64,000 bases of DNA, taken from assembly GCA_018105865.1 (NCBI GenBank), contig CM030868.1, positions 7,234,311 to 7,298,310 of the forward strand, given 5' to 3'. Position 1 is the first letter of the stretch, and each line of letters starts with the position of its first letter. The notes below the pieces were generated by a model. The model was not told the origin of the DNA. It saw nothing but the letters and a program-made list of their open reading frames with translations, and did not search any database. This document shows positions 22,331-64,000 of the stretch, piece by piece. The stretch is from Metaphire vulgaris. Its lineage: Eukaryota; Annelida; Clitellata; Crassiclitellata; Megascolecidae. Made by a program: the position numbers and the translations under genes.

Positions 22331-24750
22331 ATGGCTGGAACTGTGATTGTGTCTAATGAGAGCCTTGTAGACGCTGCAATGGATCAAAACATTTTAGATG
22401 ATTTTATTTCCAATAGCGAAACCGAAATTATTGGACGAACTTCACCGATTGTTAGACGATCAGAAGTTGAGCTTTCTGTAGACAGTGATTTGACAGAATC
22501 TTTCATTGAAATGCATTTTTCAAATCACGAATCGCGTTCAGATAAGATTATTTCAGAAGAAGTTGCGTCTCCACCACTAGGCTTTCTCAACGATTGTACA
22601 AAAGAATTAAACATTGGTGGGTATTTGCATAAAACATAGATTTGAATAAACTTTTTATGTTTTTGCAGAGTATTCATTATTAATTGTTCATTATTAATTG
22701 TTTTGTTAAGTTGTAATTCATGACTCGCGTACCATATATTATATCACAGTGCATTTTGAATGCCTAATCATGATGTAATTGTAAACTCCATGTTAGGCTT
22801 TGCAGAATCATCATTTTCAGTTTTATTTGAAATTACTGTATAATAAATTTAAAAAATAATTATTTAACTGTAACTAGAGGTCCTGGTATCTTCTGGACAG
22901 TAATGAAGCAAAAATTTTGATGCTTCTTGGCCTTACATCCTATGTCCCCTCTAAGCCATGCAGTAGTTTTAAACCTGCCGTGCAGTCATTAAAAACTAGC
23001 AGAAGCAATACTTGCAACATCGTTTTAGAGCATTGCTCACATAAAATAATTATATTTTGAGCACATGCATTTTTCCTTAGATGAAACATAGCTTAGGTCT
23101 TGTCCTAATGTCTGTCTATTTCCATTGCGTTCTCTTATTAGTGTAAACTACTGGTAATAACTATTGCTCTTGCCCTTTAGGTATTCAACCTTAACCCTGT
23201 CACCCCACAAAGCCGCAAAAGCGGCTTTTGCTACAAATACCAGTCCCCGTAAGGCTGCTTTTAGGGTTTCTGCATCTTTTCCTAATCCCTGCACGGCCGT
23301 TTTTATTTTCTTCACGGTATTAAATATTTTATGCTGGAAGTAAACACAGTTCAATTCTGAGGAAACTAGTGAAAACATTTTTGTTCTATGTTAACATTTG
23401 CTCAAGATATTTGAGTTTATGTGGGAGCCCCAAACAACCCCATTATTTTGCCCAGGAGACTAGGGGGACAGGGAACGGACAAACAGGAGCCGTAGGGGCG
23501 AAAGGGTTAAACTGCCATTGACCGAATTGTTTATTGTTTTTTTATTTGTATACAATCATTGACTGATGACTGTTCATTATAAGAACACTAAGGAAGTTTC
23601 TCTTCTTCTCTCTTCTTTCTTTCCTTCCGTCGTTCCCTATTGGGTTGGACGATGGGTCTGAATGAGTTCCTTCCACTTCTATTTATCTCTTGTTGCCTTG
23701 GACATTTGGATAAGGAAGTTTAAGATCAGTCAATAAATTTGAGACTGCTTTAAAATCTCTATGTTTGATCACGTAGAGCCCTGTCCATTGCTATGTCTTG
23801 TGTCTTCTTGCTCAGATGTTGAATAAAGTTTCGCTGATAAATTATATTTTACAGAATCCGTTGTCAGCAAATTGACGTCGGGTCTTCTGATGACTGTCGT
23901 TCCAGAAGAGGAACGACTGAGGAAGCAGCTGAACGACATAATGTATTGACAACTGCTTTTTTTGTTTAACTTTCCATTACAGAGCATAAATAGAGTTTGT
24001 AGTGAACCAACGGATGAGCCCCAAAGAACTTAGATGAATGGTGTCAGTGCAGTAAATGGTGAATTGAAGTTGTTTTTGTATTTATATTTTTAGTAACTTA
24101 AGTAAAATATGTGAAACAAGCATGATTTAGGGGTGCATAATAGTTCATCAGTGAACAAATGGCTGTTGAAACTGTGTTCCTATAAAGCTCCACTTATAGT
24201 GCACATGTTTTTAAAATAGAAATTCCATTGGTTATCCAGTCTTTAGATTTGGTCGGCAATGCAGATGGATATTAGGCAAGAAAGGGTGTGATTGGTAATG
24301 TGGGGATCATGAACGTATGAATCAACTTTTATGTTTCCCTCACTACAATTTTCTGTAATTGGTGTTGTATCAAAGGTCAAATAGTTTGAATAGGGCTGTG
24401 CGTTTATCGCAGGTGATTTTTTGGGAAATACACAGATGGTTTTAATTGATAGCTATGAACATGAATCACTTAAACGCTGCACAATGTTAGTCTTGTTCAA
24501 CTTCTGGCTGTGTTTTATTCTCTGTTGAATTCAGGAATTCATTGATGCATTTGATTGTATTTTCTAGACAAAGCCAGAATGTTCTTATAGAGGCCATCGG
24601 ACATGAAAATTTCAAGTTTCGAGACGCTCAACTTCTCAAAGAAGTTTCTGACATTGTAGGCATTGATGTCTTGTATATGCAGTACAGTACAAATTACTCA
24701 GTGGCAGTGTCAAAAAGAATGCTCTAATTACCTTGCATGCATAGGATCCA

Positions 24751-24803
<53 letters not shown>

Positions 24804-26526
24804 GATCATGTTCTCTGTCCTGGGACAGGTTCAGGGCTCCATTGTTTCCATTCCTCTCTGTGTCTTGCTTCTTCTTTGATTCCTGCATAGGTCTTGTGAC
24901 GCTGTGTATCTGTTTCATCATCCAGTCCAATAGCATCCTTCTCGGTCTTCCTTTTGTCTTTCTTCATTATATACTTCCCTCAATTACTGTTCTGAGTAAT
25001 GATTCTCCTCTTAGTACATGTCCAATCTGGTCCACCCATATAGTACATATTATTCCCTGAGGAAGTTTGGGGGTTGGATTTAGGAGATTTTGCATATGTA
25101 CAGTGTGCAAATGGGGGTTGAAAAGATGCCTTTGATTGCATACGAACTATATGGATGAGCCCATACTGTATGTGCAGAGATTGATGGAATATTTCTGGAA
25201 GAAATTGACTAAGTGAGACAAGTGGTCAGTGGGAATGTTGCATGTTCCTCTGTGGAATGTAGGACATAGCCATAGTCACTCTTGATTTTTTTGTGGATTT
25301 TGGTGTATGGGGGTTTGATAAGTTTGATAAATATGGTCTACAGGAGAAAATATATCATTTGGAAGTAAGCATTGTTTTATATATATATATATATATATAT
25401 AATTTTGATATCTGTGAATATATTGTATTTGATATACTTTCGTGAATATAGGGCGAATGGCCCTGAAACGAACTGATTGAAGATGTGAGTTTCAAGATTG
25501 CAGATGCTTAATTATTTTGGATGTTGGAATTGTTTAGAGTTATAAACAGCTTCGGGAAAGAATCTAAATAACCACAACTTTGACTAAGATATTTGTGATA
25601 GGTGAAGTAGGTGAAGTAGTAGAAAGGATAAATAAGATTAAAGTTATCTTGTTGATTTTGTCAGATGGATCGTGCAAAAGTCTATCAGGTAAAGCTGACG
25701 AATATTAAAAAAGACATGATGTCACTTCACGAAAAAACAAGTCAGTTAAAGGCAAGTTTCATGTTGGTCCCATTGTTATTTATGAGTCTCGTTAAACAGT
25801 TAAGAAACTCGATTTTTTTCATACTCTTATGCACGCATAAACACAAAGTTGTGGGTTGCAGATTACAGTTTACATATTACAGTTGTGGGTTACAGATTAC
25901 AGACTCTCCAGAAATGTTTGCATTTTTTCCAGCATGTTGCAACAAGAGTATTTATGCAACTGCTATGATTGCAGTTGTTTCTCTGGTGGAGATGAATTAA
26001 GTCTAGTGATATCAGTTATCTCGTTAAACCATGTTCTGATGACCACAAATTTGCTGTAAAAATCGGGATAAAAGTTTGGGCGGATGCCTGTATATTTAGC
26101 TGCTTCGACAGTGTGCATGAATTCTGTACAGCTTCTAGTGTTAGCTGTTATGTATGTTCAGCTGCTAGCAACTATCTTGCATCTAACAAGCAGTTGTTGA
26201 AACCTGCAAACTTGAACCCAGGCTGGAGACATAGACATGCTTGTACGAAGATCGACTGATCGAGAGGAGATTGGTTCTCAGGTCCAGTCGGAGAGTGCAG
26301 TTGTTGGTCCCTCCCCCGTCCAAGACCCCTAAGTTTGGGGACAGATCATTCGCGCGGGGGAATCCCGCCCTGTGGAACTCTCTTCCAGACAATGTGACTG
26401 GAGCAGTCTCAGCTGGACTTTTCATTAGAAATTTGAAGACACATTTATTTAATATTGGATATGAACTGCGTTAAGCGCTCTTGTTATAGGCCTTAGCCTT
26501 GTCTACTGCGCTTTATAAATTGTCAA

Positions 26527-26561
<35 letters not shown>

Positions 26562-27826
26562 ATAGAAATTCGTAATTTTTCAATCTGTGTAGTGCCAGGA
26601 AATTGATGCTGTATAGAATCACTGAACAGAGGTTATTTATGTGCTTTTTGAGCCGATGACATGCTATGATTACATTTAAATGAGAATGTTAAATGTCACA
26701 TGCACACATAACACCCTCTTTTGACACAACACTATACAGCTGTTAACCCCTTAACTGGGGATCCCGGATATATCCGTCCATTTTACAATGAGTTACAGTT
26801 AAATACATGGTTAAGGGGTTAATGCACCAAAAGGCATTTTCTTTGATCCTATGAAAGTTTACACTTTATGTCATCAGCTGCCAACAGGGCCATAGCGACG
26901 AGGGTATATCGGTATATATGCCCCCAAAATCAGTCTACCTTAAAGCTTTTTATGATTTACATGTGGTTAAATGTTGTTTATATGGTTTATGTGGGTTATA
27001 GTTCAGATTTATACCCACCCAAAATATTTATACACTCCCAAATCAAATTCCTGGCTACGCCCCTGGCTGCCAACTCTCGAAGTTAAATTTTCTGTGGCAT
27101 CAACCCTGTACATTAGGGCTTTTGAAGATTCCACTGTTTATCTATGAGCAAATGAATCAATTCATAAAGGCACGTTCTAATATTTTATCTAATTGTGAAA
27201 ATCAGATTCAATTTTAGAAGTGAAGTATTTGATTAGTTCGAAAACAATATGTTATTTGATGCAACTACTGTATACTAATAATAATACTTGCCAGGTTGAC
27301 TAGCTTAAAACTGAACACAGCAATCGTATTTTTGAAAAAAGTCTTGCCTGTGTCGTAAATGAATAGTTATCCTGACGTTTGAGTGACGACAAATGCGCTA
27401 ACGTAAAATTGACAAATGCTCACCGACAAATGCGCGACCGACAAAAGCACGTGTTATATCAACGAACATCATGCAAATGTCAGCGTGCAAATGTCGGTCG
27501 CGCATTTGACGGGTCACGAATGAATATGCTTCTGGGGGGGGGAGATGGCAGAGTGGTGCTGGAGCGTCAGGCTGACGGAGCGGGTTCAAGCCCCGTTAGT
27601 GCCCCTAGTGGCTTTCACACAGGCAGTAATGCCTCCTAGGCCACTTTAAATCATTCTAAGTTTTAAGTAAGTTGGTTTCATTGAGCATTTGACAATTTTT
27701 CAGAGACGGGCGTTAAAGTTGCAGCAACGAAAGCAGAAGGAAGCTCTTCAGAAAGAGCAGCAGCGCGACGAAGAACTGGAAAAGGAAAAGAAACTGACGG
27801 CGAAAGTTGTTCTCAGGAAATCCTAG
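22331..27826 (+). CDS. BLOC1S6: Pallidin, BLOC-1 subunit 6
   Basis: Pallidin is a coiled-coil subunit of BLOC-1, which acts in the biogenesis of lysosome-related organelles and in endosomal sorting. Five coding exons are in phase: 22331-22616, 23855-23942, 24568-24655, 25665-25751, 27704-27826, giving 223 residues (human about 172). The first 95 residues are acidic and not conserved. Then come GLLMTVVPEEERLRKQL, QSQNVLIEAI and FRDAQLLKEVSDI. The signature MMSLHEKTSQLKRRALKLQQ follows (human MLMLHEKTSKLKKRALKLQQ), then a Glu/Lys-rich coil and EKKLTAK near the C terminus (human EKQLTAR). The start is the ATG shortly after an acceptor-like TTTTAG. The fourth intron begins GCAAGT after AAG, a GC-AG intron. 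The C-terminal half is unmistakable; the N-terminal exon is assigned by phase and position only. Confidence 0.93.
23191..23510. mobile_element. 320-bp TTAA-flanked inverted-repeat element in BLOC1S6 intron 1
   Basis: It begins TTAACCCTGTCACCCCA and ends, inverted, TTAACCCTTTCGCCCC. TTAA on both sides and CCC at the tips fit a piggyBac-class non-autonomous element. It has a hairpin (GCCGCAAAAGCGGC) near the left end and no coding capacity. Confidence 0.6.
24724..25060 (-). pseudogene. LINE C-terminal remnant with (ATC)n end
   Basis: A minus-strand frame includes MLLDWMMKQI, followed by Arg/Glu/Gln-rich sequence ending LSQDREH, a usual C terminus of certain non-LTR polymerases. The pure ATC/GAT run at 24750-24803 is the 3' tail in this orientation. 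It lies within BLOC1S6 intron 3, antisense to the gene. Confidence 0.6.
25752..25757 (+). other. GC 5' splice site of BLOC1S6 intron 4
   Basis: Exon 25665-25751 ends AGTCAGTTAAAG and the intron starts GCAAGT. The next exon, after TTTTTCAG at 27703, restores HEKTSQLK-RRALKLQQ, which is the conserved pallidin reading. No GT donor gives this join. Confidence 0.85.
26224..26565 (+). pseudogene. LINE (CR1/L2-like) 3' end with (AATA)n tail
   Basis: The plus frame ends KFGDRSFARGNPALWNSLPD, then FIRNLKTHLFNIGYELR and a stop, the standard C terminus of CR1/L2-like polymerases. A short 3' UTR (GCGCTTTATAAATTGTC) and an (AATA)n tail at 26525-26564 follow. It is a 5'-truncated insertion in BLOC1S6 intron 4. 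Confidence 0.82.
26743..26822. mobile_element. 80-bp TTAA-flanked palindromic mini-element
   Basis: TTAA, CCCCTTAACTGGGG, inner palindrome CCCGGATATATCCG, ACAATGAGTTACAG, then CATGGTTAAGGGG and TTAA. It is the same family as 17341-17422 and 62865-62946. Confidence 0.65.
26885..27065. mobile_element. hAT-type MITE, 181 bp, perfect 8-bp TSD
   Basis: The ends are CAGGGCCATAGCGACG and, inverted, CAGGGGCGTAGCCAGG. The exact duplication GCTGCCAA lies at 26877-26884 and 27066-27073. It lies in BLOC1S6 intron 4. Confidence 0.86.
27533..27670 (+). mobile_element. tRNA-derived SINE, copy 1
   Basis: An A-box-like GATGGCAGAGTGGTG and a B-box-like GCGGGTTCAAGCCCC are followed by a shared body (TAGTGGCTTTCACAC, CCACTTTAAATCAT). 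The same unit occurs at 38752-38890. The head looks like a tRNA with a long variable arm (Leu/Ser type), which is my inference. It ends 30-odd bases before the last BLOC1S6 exon. Confidence 0.78.
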
Positions 27827-28211
27827 TGGGACTATCACTTGCTTTGCTGTCCTAAAACTAATAAGACAAAAATCATAAAACACTCTAACTGGTTCAATTA
27901 TCTTCCACCCTGGTGCTTATTTTTCGCAAATGTTGTTGCAGTGATCAGCAACTCTTTGCACTTGCAGATATCCCACAGATGTATTTGCTATTTTGTATCA
28001 CCTCATTTTGTTCAGGTACGTACGTAGTGTGGAGAACAGTTATCGCAGCCGATTATAGTCCGGAATCTGTGCGTCGAGAAGAACAAGCGGCAAATATGAC
28101 GATGCGGTCAAACATTTTAGACAAAACAAGACATTTTGGTTAAAATAAGTGCCGTCATTTGAAATTTGTCATTGCTAAAATATATTGGAGTATTTATGTT
28201 GATGTCACACA
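27827..28211 (+). other. BLOC1S6 3' flank; weak open stretch
   Basis: This follows the pallidin stop. An open frame runs to 28143 and ends NILDKTRHFG after an acceptor-like TTTTGTTCAG at about 28015. It could be 3' UTR or an alternative last exon; I recognise no homology. The nearest AATAAA is far downstream (29507). Confidence 0.3.
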
Positions 28212-28390
28212 CAGGGTGCGATTTGTAGGGGGGAAAGGGAGAATCTCCCCCCCCCCCCATTGCCCAACTACATCCCCCCTACTGCTACATCCTTCCACTG
28301 CTACATTTCGCCAACAACTACATGATCTACAGCCCCCAAGCTCGACATGAGCCCCCCCCCACACTGCTCCAGGTCACGAATCGCACCCTG
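28212..28390. mobile_element. 179-bp hAT-type MITE, third copy
   Basis: It has the same ends and C-rich interior as 19149-19327 and the same length. The flanks GTCACACA (28204-28211) and GTCATACA (28391-28398) agree at 7 of 8 bases. Confidence 0.8.
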
Positions 28391-28604
28391 GTCATACAGG
28401 ATAGCCATTATGATCTACTGGTACTCCCTAAGTAGGTCTATCTGTACTGTTAACTGATCTGTAGTGTAAGAATGGCTTGTGCACAATAGTGTCTAGTCCT
28501 GTAGCTGTCGAGAAGTAACTTCAAACAGTCCTGTAAAGTTTAATTGTCCTTCAACAGATGACAGTTAAAGCAGCTAAATTTACTATCGTACAAACTGTTA
28601 GACT

Positions 28605-28800
28605 GTCATTAAAAGTAAAGTTAAAGTTTTCCCATGTCTGGAAATCGAGCGTTGGGGCTGGTGCTGATCTCCGTCTCTTAGGCACACAGTGACACGGGTG
28701 GCATATGCCATCAACCTAGAGTAGGTTACCAGTCCAAACTTCTGGATCTGCACTTTTACTTTGCAGCGAATGCTGATCAATTTTTTACGTTACATCCGCC
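28605..28800 (-). mobile_element. SINE 3' portion, family of 43747-44026
   Basis: It shares GGGCTGGTGCTGATCTCCGT and the following body with the copies at 11070 and 43747. The tRNA-like head is missing, so it is a 5'-truncated copy on the minus strand. Confidence 0.6.
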
Positions 28801-28828
28801 CTCTAGACTCGTTAAAATACAAATATTT

Positions 28829-29229
28829 TAGGGCTGTGGATATTAACGATTAATTAATCGATTAACACTTAAAATTTTTAATCAATTAAATTTTCTTTAA
28901 TCGATTAATTTTTAAATTAAATTAAAATATTTCTGTAACTTATTTACTTGAACGCCTATTAGGCTTACTATATTTCTATGTCGTTCAGACAACAATGGTG
29001 AGTAATGAAAGCAATGTTGCAGTTAGGCATTTAAGGGGAGAGATGAGTAAGCACTTTTGTTTTGTTTTTAAGCTAACTGCAGGCGGCAGACAATACAGTA
29101 TATATGCAGAGTTGCAATGCAAGATTAGCTAAAAGTTATGTAGGCCTGTTTTAATCGAAATTAATCTATTAAACTTTTAAAAAATTTCAGGTTAATTGAA
29201 CAAGAAAATTGTAATCGTTACTAGCCATA
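28829..29229. mobile_element. hAT-type element, 401 bp
   Basis: It starts TAGGGCTGTGGATATTAACG, with ATTAATCGATTAA repeats, and ends CGTTACTAGCCATA, a decayed inverse of the start. The exact duplication AAATATTT lies at 28821-28828 and 29230-29237. Confidence 0.75.
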
Positions 29230-29754
29230 AAATATTTATATTATAGGATACCGTCATTGACTATTTGAAGAATTACCAATGCATTGACAAAGCAATGTGG
29301 TCCTGAGGCCAAATTATTAATTTTTATTTTTATGATTTATTAGGATCTATTACCTTAAATTTGAGTTAATTGATGTTCATAACATTTCTTAAAACTTAAT
29401 TTTTGTAAACAACATTAGTCGCATTAATCTTACAATTTGTGATATTGTGGGTATTAGCTGTGTCCACATGCACAGAATGGAACCAATCTGTGTCCTTTGA
29501 ATGGCAATAAAGCACAGTTTGTATATAAATGTAAAATTTGAAGATTATAATTAAATTATGCTTATACCATGGATATATGTCAATGATTAATCATTATTGT
29601 ATCTGAACATCGATAAAACATTGTACTTTACAACTTTACAGCTTTGCGTGGCTATTTGGTCGTTAAATAAGAGCGTTATTTGATAAAGTGATGTCTGCAA
29701 TGAGCATTACCAAGTTGCAGGCATATGTTGTATTAAAAGAAAATTACCAGGTGC

Positions 29755-29912
29755 AGTGTTTTATCCAGGCTCCGGGCCTTTGAGGGGGGAATTGACTTGA
29801 CTGGAGGGGAAGAGAGACAGTTCAATGCAAAAATTTGTGTCATTGCTGGGATTTTGGAGGGATTTCCCCCCTGTGAGGCTTGTATAAAATGCTGATTTAT
29901 TTGTAAAAGAGT
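29755..29912. repeat. Short repeat, family of 55820-55999
   Basis: CAGTGTTTTATCCAGGCTCC, then GACTGGAGGGGAAGAGA and TTGCTGGGATTTT match the element at 55820-55999 in the same order. The right end (ATAAAATGCTG) is decayed and no duplication is visible. Confidence 0.55.
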
Positions 29913-30345
29913 TCTTTGATAGCTGCTGATATATTAGAACTTCTATGTAAATGGTTGCAAGACAACAGACTTCTGGAAAACAGGAATTAAAACATTTTTA
30001 TCTGATTCATCATTTTATAGCTAACTAGTAATGATCGTGGGCGTCCACACATTGGGGCAAAGGGGGCACTTGCCCCTCTGAAAAATGCAATTCTATTTTT
30101 TAACTAACAATATTTTGGCTTTTAACCAATATTTTCACACTAAATCACTACTTATATGTAAAGTGAAATTGAGCAAATTAACTTTAACCAAGAACTGTGG
30201 AATTGAATATTCTTGAAAAAACTATATTAACGGTGGAGAAATTTATGTGGGTGCTTGTGGCAATGATCTCAGACCTAGTTAACTCGAAGGTAGAAATGAT
30301 GCGAGTTCTTTTACTCTAAAGTATAACAGAAAAATTGTTAACTTG
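29913..30345. other. Spacer, no gene seen
   Basis: A+T-rich sequence without a supported exon. Part of a repeat starting GTGGGCGTCCACACATTGGG at about 30038 resembles one end of the hAT-type MITEs nearby. Confidence 0.4.
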
Positions 30346-30641
30346 CAGTGTTTATTCTAGCCACCTTGACATTGGGGGGAGTTTGAAATGTTTCGGGGAG
30401 AAGGTTTGTCTCCCCAAAAACCTTGACAAGCAAAAAAAAGGTCATCTTTATATTTCTTATCCTTCTCCAATGCTCTGACGGGCAAAAAAATGATCATCCT
30501 TATATTTTCCCCCTCTCAAACATAAAAACCCCCGCTCGTCACACTTTTGGGGGGAAATTTCCATCCCCAATGCAACATATAGAAATTTGGGGGGATTTTA
30601 AAACTGGGGGGATTCCCAGAGAAGGCCTAGAATAAACACTG
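30346..30641. mobile_element. hAT-type MITE, 296 bp
   Basis: The ends are CAGTGTTTATTCTAGCC and, inverted, the same with one change (CAGTGTTTATTCTAGGC). GTTAACTT lies at 30337-30344 and 30642-30649, with one extra G on the left. The interior has three AAAAAA-GGTCATC / GCTCGTCA words like those at 16856-17128. Confidence 0.7.
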
Positions 30642-30649
30642 GTTAACTT

Positions 30650-31722
30650 GCACTGAATATAGAAAGTGTTTATAATAATAAGTTTTGAGGTTGTTACATT
30701 ATGTAGTTCCCTTATGCTTTTTTCACTTAATAGAAACTCTATTCGTTTTGCATTTGCCTGTCCTGTTGACCACCAAATCAATCACTGACGAAATTTATAA
30801 AGTGAAAGTTAAAAACATAACAATTAACTGTTTAATATTTATGGTTGCAAGCTGTTAAACAATCATTAAAATACATTTAAGCATTTAGTAACATTAACTA
30901 TGCAGACATTGCAGGCATTGGCTGTGGAGACAAATATCAGTGCACAGACAAAGTGAGTAGACATGGGTCAGATTCCCCCCAAATTCAACAAAACCAAATT
31001 TTGGGGAAATTACATGTGTTGTGTTTCAACAGTCAAAACACAGAAGCCTAAAAGTTCATATTTTTGCTCAAAAATGTTAGGCAGCTCAAAAGATACAGCT
31101 AAAGTAATGGGTACAGAATAGTTGTTGTCAAATTTTAGGCTAGAGATTTTGGTGAGGGGGGGGGGTCATTCTAAAAAATCTGCTACATTGTACCAAGTAC
31201 ACACATTTCTAAGAAGCTGCAGTTGATAGCCTAAAACAAAGTCCGTATATTCATTACTTAATACAGGGTGTTACTTGGCGGCAAGAGTTGAAATAATTCA
31301 AAGCAAAACAACTTGAAAGCTCACAGAGATTTTACAATACAGAAAACTGGAAAATCAATTGGAAAATGATTCTAGAAAAATCACTGAAAACAAAAAAAAT
31401 TGTCATTCCTAATAAATCTGCATAATCAAAACTATCTAAGCAACAAGCCACAGACATATTAATTAATTACATGATTGTTAGAAACCAATTTAGACATTGA
31501 ATAACTTGCAGCAGCAGAAGAAACAAAAAAAAATCAGAAATTATTTAAACACTGAAAATTACCTCGGAGATTTTGACGAAGCAGTTTAAAGCTGCTGGCT
31601 TTTAGAAGTAGGTATTAATAGCAAATTCATATTGCACCTCTAGAGCAATGCATCACATGGTTACTTAGTATGAGCTCAAGATATGAAGTCACAATGGAGC
31701 CCAAACACCAGAGAACGATAAC
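30650..31722. other. Spacer, no gene seen
   Basis: A+T-rich sequence without a credible exon or a complete element. A short G run (31155-31166) is the only compositional oddity. Confidence 0.4.
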
Positions 31723-31982
31723 CAGTGACGTAAACCTGGCGTCAACATTGGGGATAGAATCGTTGATAAAGTCAGGTCAGACCCCCTTTTCATCTCCCAA
31801 AAAGTAAGACCTCATCTTTATATTTTCCCTACCCAAATACCCTGATGAGAAAAAAAGGTCATCCGTAATGACTGATTTTACCATAAGCCACAAAACTTTG
31901 GGGGGAATAATTGATACTCTGTCCCCCTCTAACCAATCATTGGGGGACCGCCCCCGCCGTCTCCCTGTGTTTTACGCCTCTG
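31723..31982. mobile_element. hAT-type MITE, 260 bp
   Basis: The ends are CAGTGACGTAAACC and, inverted, CAGAGGCGTAAAACAC. The flanks ACGATAAC (31715-31722) and ATGATAAC (31983-31990) agree at 7 of 8 bases. Confidence 0.72.
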
Positions 31983-32207
31983 ATGATAACAAACACATTG
32001 TCCTAACTAAACAGTCAAATTAATCCATACAACAATTTTATATAAAAAATATTTTCTACAAATTCCAAGATTCTGAAGTCATTGAAATGTGAAGATCTCA
32101 CATTCATTAAAAAAATAATTTTGTATAGTCAACAATTTATAGAAAGCACCATCACTGGTAGGTTTTCATAGCTGAAAAAGCTAATGTTAAAGATTGTATA
32201 AATTCTA

Positions 32208-32349
<142 letters not shown>

Positions 32350-32771
32350 CTAATATATATAATAATATTCCATAGAAAGCAAAGCTCTACTATTCAATAG
32401 TCATTGCATTTGTGCATGTCCGATGTCTAAAAATTGATGCTACTAATTGATAATTATCAATTAGTAGCACAAGGAAATATATATATTCAGTTCATAAGTT
32501 TGACCACTTCCAAATCACCTAATTAATAATAATCGATTGGAAGACATGACATACATAATTGGTTATACAAACTTAACTTCTAATATCAACAAATCACAAA
32601 CCTATATGGCTTTATATGATTTGCTCTCCTGTACAAATCATTAAGAGAAATAGGTGCCAGCAACAAGAAATTAGTGCAACAAAAATTAACGCAGAATTTC
32701 AGTGAGTAATGCTGAAGTGCTTAAGCATTTACTTATAAAAGGGAGATATCATGACATGAGCTGCCATGTAT

Positions 32772-63642
<30,871 letters not shown>

Positions 63643-64000
63643 CTAGATAACATTAAAAAACAAAACAAGAAATGTACAAGTCAACAAAATTATATTTATT
63701 TATTGTCTTTGGTACTTAAAAGGATAACAAAGAAAGTAATCAATGACATCGTAAAATTGTGATAACTCTCATTGGATTCTTCTTCTTTTTCTCTTCTTCT
63801 TCTTCTTCTTCTTCTTCTTCTTCTCTTCTTCTTCTTCTTTCTTCTTCTTCTTCTTCTTCTTAGCATGCCCACTAGTGGAGCATTGCTGTTTCCAGAGTCA
63901 GGTGCCATAACTCTCTCTGTCCTGCACCCGCTTCCATGCTGTGGCAAGGCCAAAGTTGTGTGGGGCTAGGTATTTCTTGATTGTTCTTGTCCAGGTTGTT
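63643..64000. other. Right edge, cadherin intron
   Basis: Upstream of the first visible cadherin exon. It holds a (CTT)n tract at 63778-63861 followed by TAGCATGCCCACTAGTGGAG, probably the end of a decayed retroelement. No exon seen, so the preceding cadherin exon is beyond 64000. Confidence 0.6.

Noticed and set aside
28015..28143. Alternative last exon of BLOC1S6 ending NILDKTRHFG
   Set aside because: An acceptor-like site is present but no matching donor or homology; the 27704-27826 exon already gives the conserved C-terminal coil.

Overview
This is nuclear DNA from an animal, most likely a marine invertebrate. The bulk is A+T-rich, genes are split by introns of several hundred bases to several kilobases, splice sites follow GT-AG (twice GC-AG), and the non-coding space is crowded with microsatellites, tRNA- and 5S-derived SINEs, LINE fragments and very many short DNA transposons. 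The species cannot be named from sequence alone. The presenilin has Trp-Asp rather than Tyr-Asp at its first catalytic site, as I recall for invertebrate presenilins.

Four protein-coding genes were assembled by hand from splice sites and reading-phase continuity. (1) Presenilin, minus strand, 14053 down to 700: nine coding exons in phase, 473 residues, with both catalytic aspartates; the C-terminal TM8/TM9-PALP part lies beyond the left edge. (2) PAXX, plus strand, 15997-18067: two exons, 236 residues, a non-homologous end-joining factor ending in the Ku-binding tail. It lies head-to-head with presenilin across about 1.9 kb. (3) BLOC1S6 (pallidin), plus strand, 22331-27826: five coding exons, 223 residues. 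(4) A large non-classical cadherin of the cadherin-23 type, minus strand, 63642 down to 32772: 26 exons, about 1,358 residues covering roughly eight extracellular cadherin repeats, a membrane-adjacent domain, one transmembrane helix and a long cytoplasmic tail. Its 5' part lies beyond the right edge.

Layout: 1-14 kb presenilin and its introns; 14-16 kb head-to-head intergenic; 16-18 kb PAXX; 18-22.3 kb repeat-rich spacer; 22.3-27.8 kb pallidin; 27.8-32.8 kb repeat-rich spacer; 32.8-64 kb cadherin. The genes share no obvious pathway: intramembrane proteolysis, DNA repair, lysosome-related organelle biogenesis and cell adhesion.

The most striking content is the mobile DNA. About twenty short elements have hAT-type ends and exact or 7-of-8 8-bp target-site duplications (TSDs), including a three-level nest at 11613-13551 whose order of insertion can be read from the duplications. 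There are also four TTAA-flanked palindromic mini-elements, a 1.39-kb hAT relic with transposase coding remains, a mariner-like element with long inverted repeats and a LINE fragment inside it, a 5S-rRNA-derived SINE, and a 270-bp hairpin built from about 15-bp sub-repeats. No prokaryotic system, CRISPR array or operon is present.
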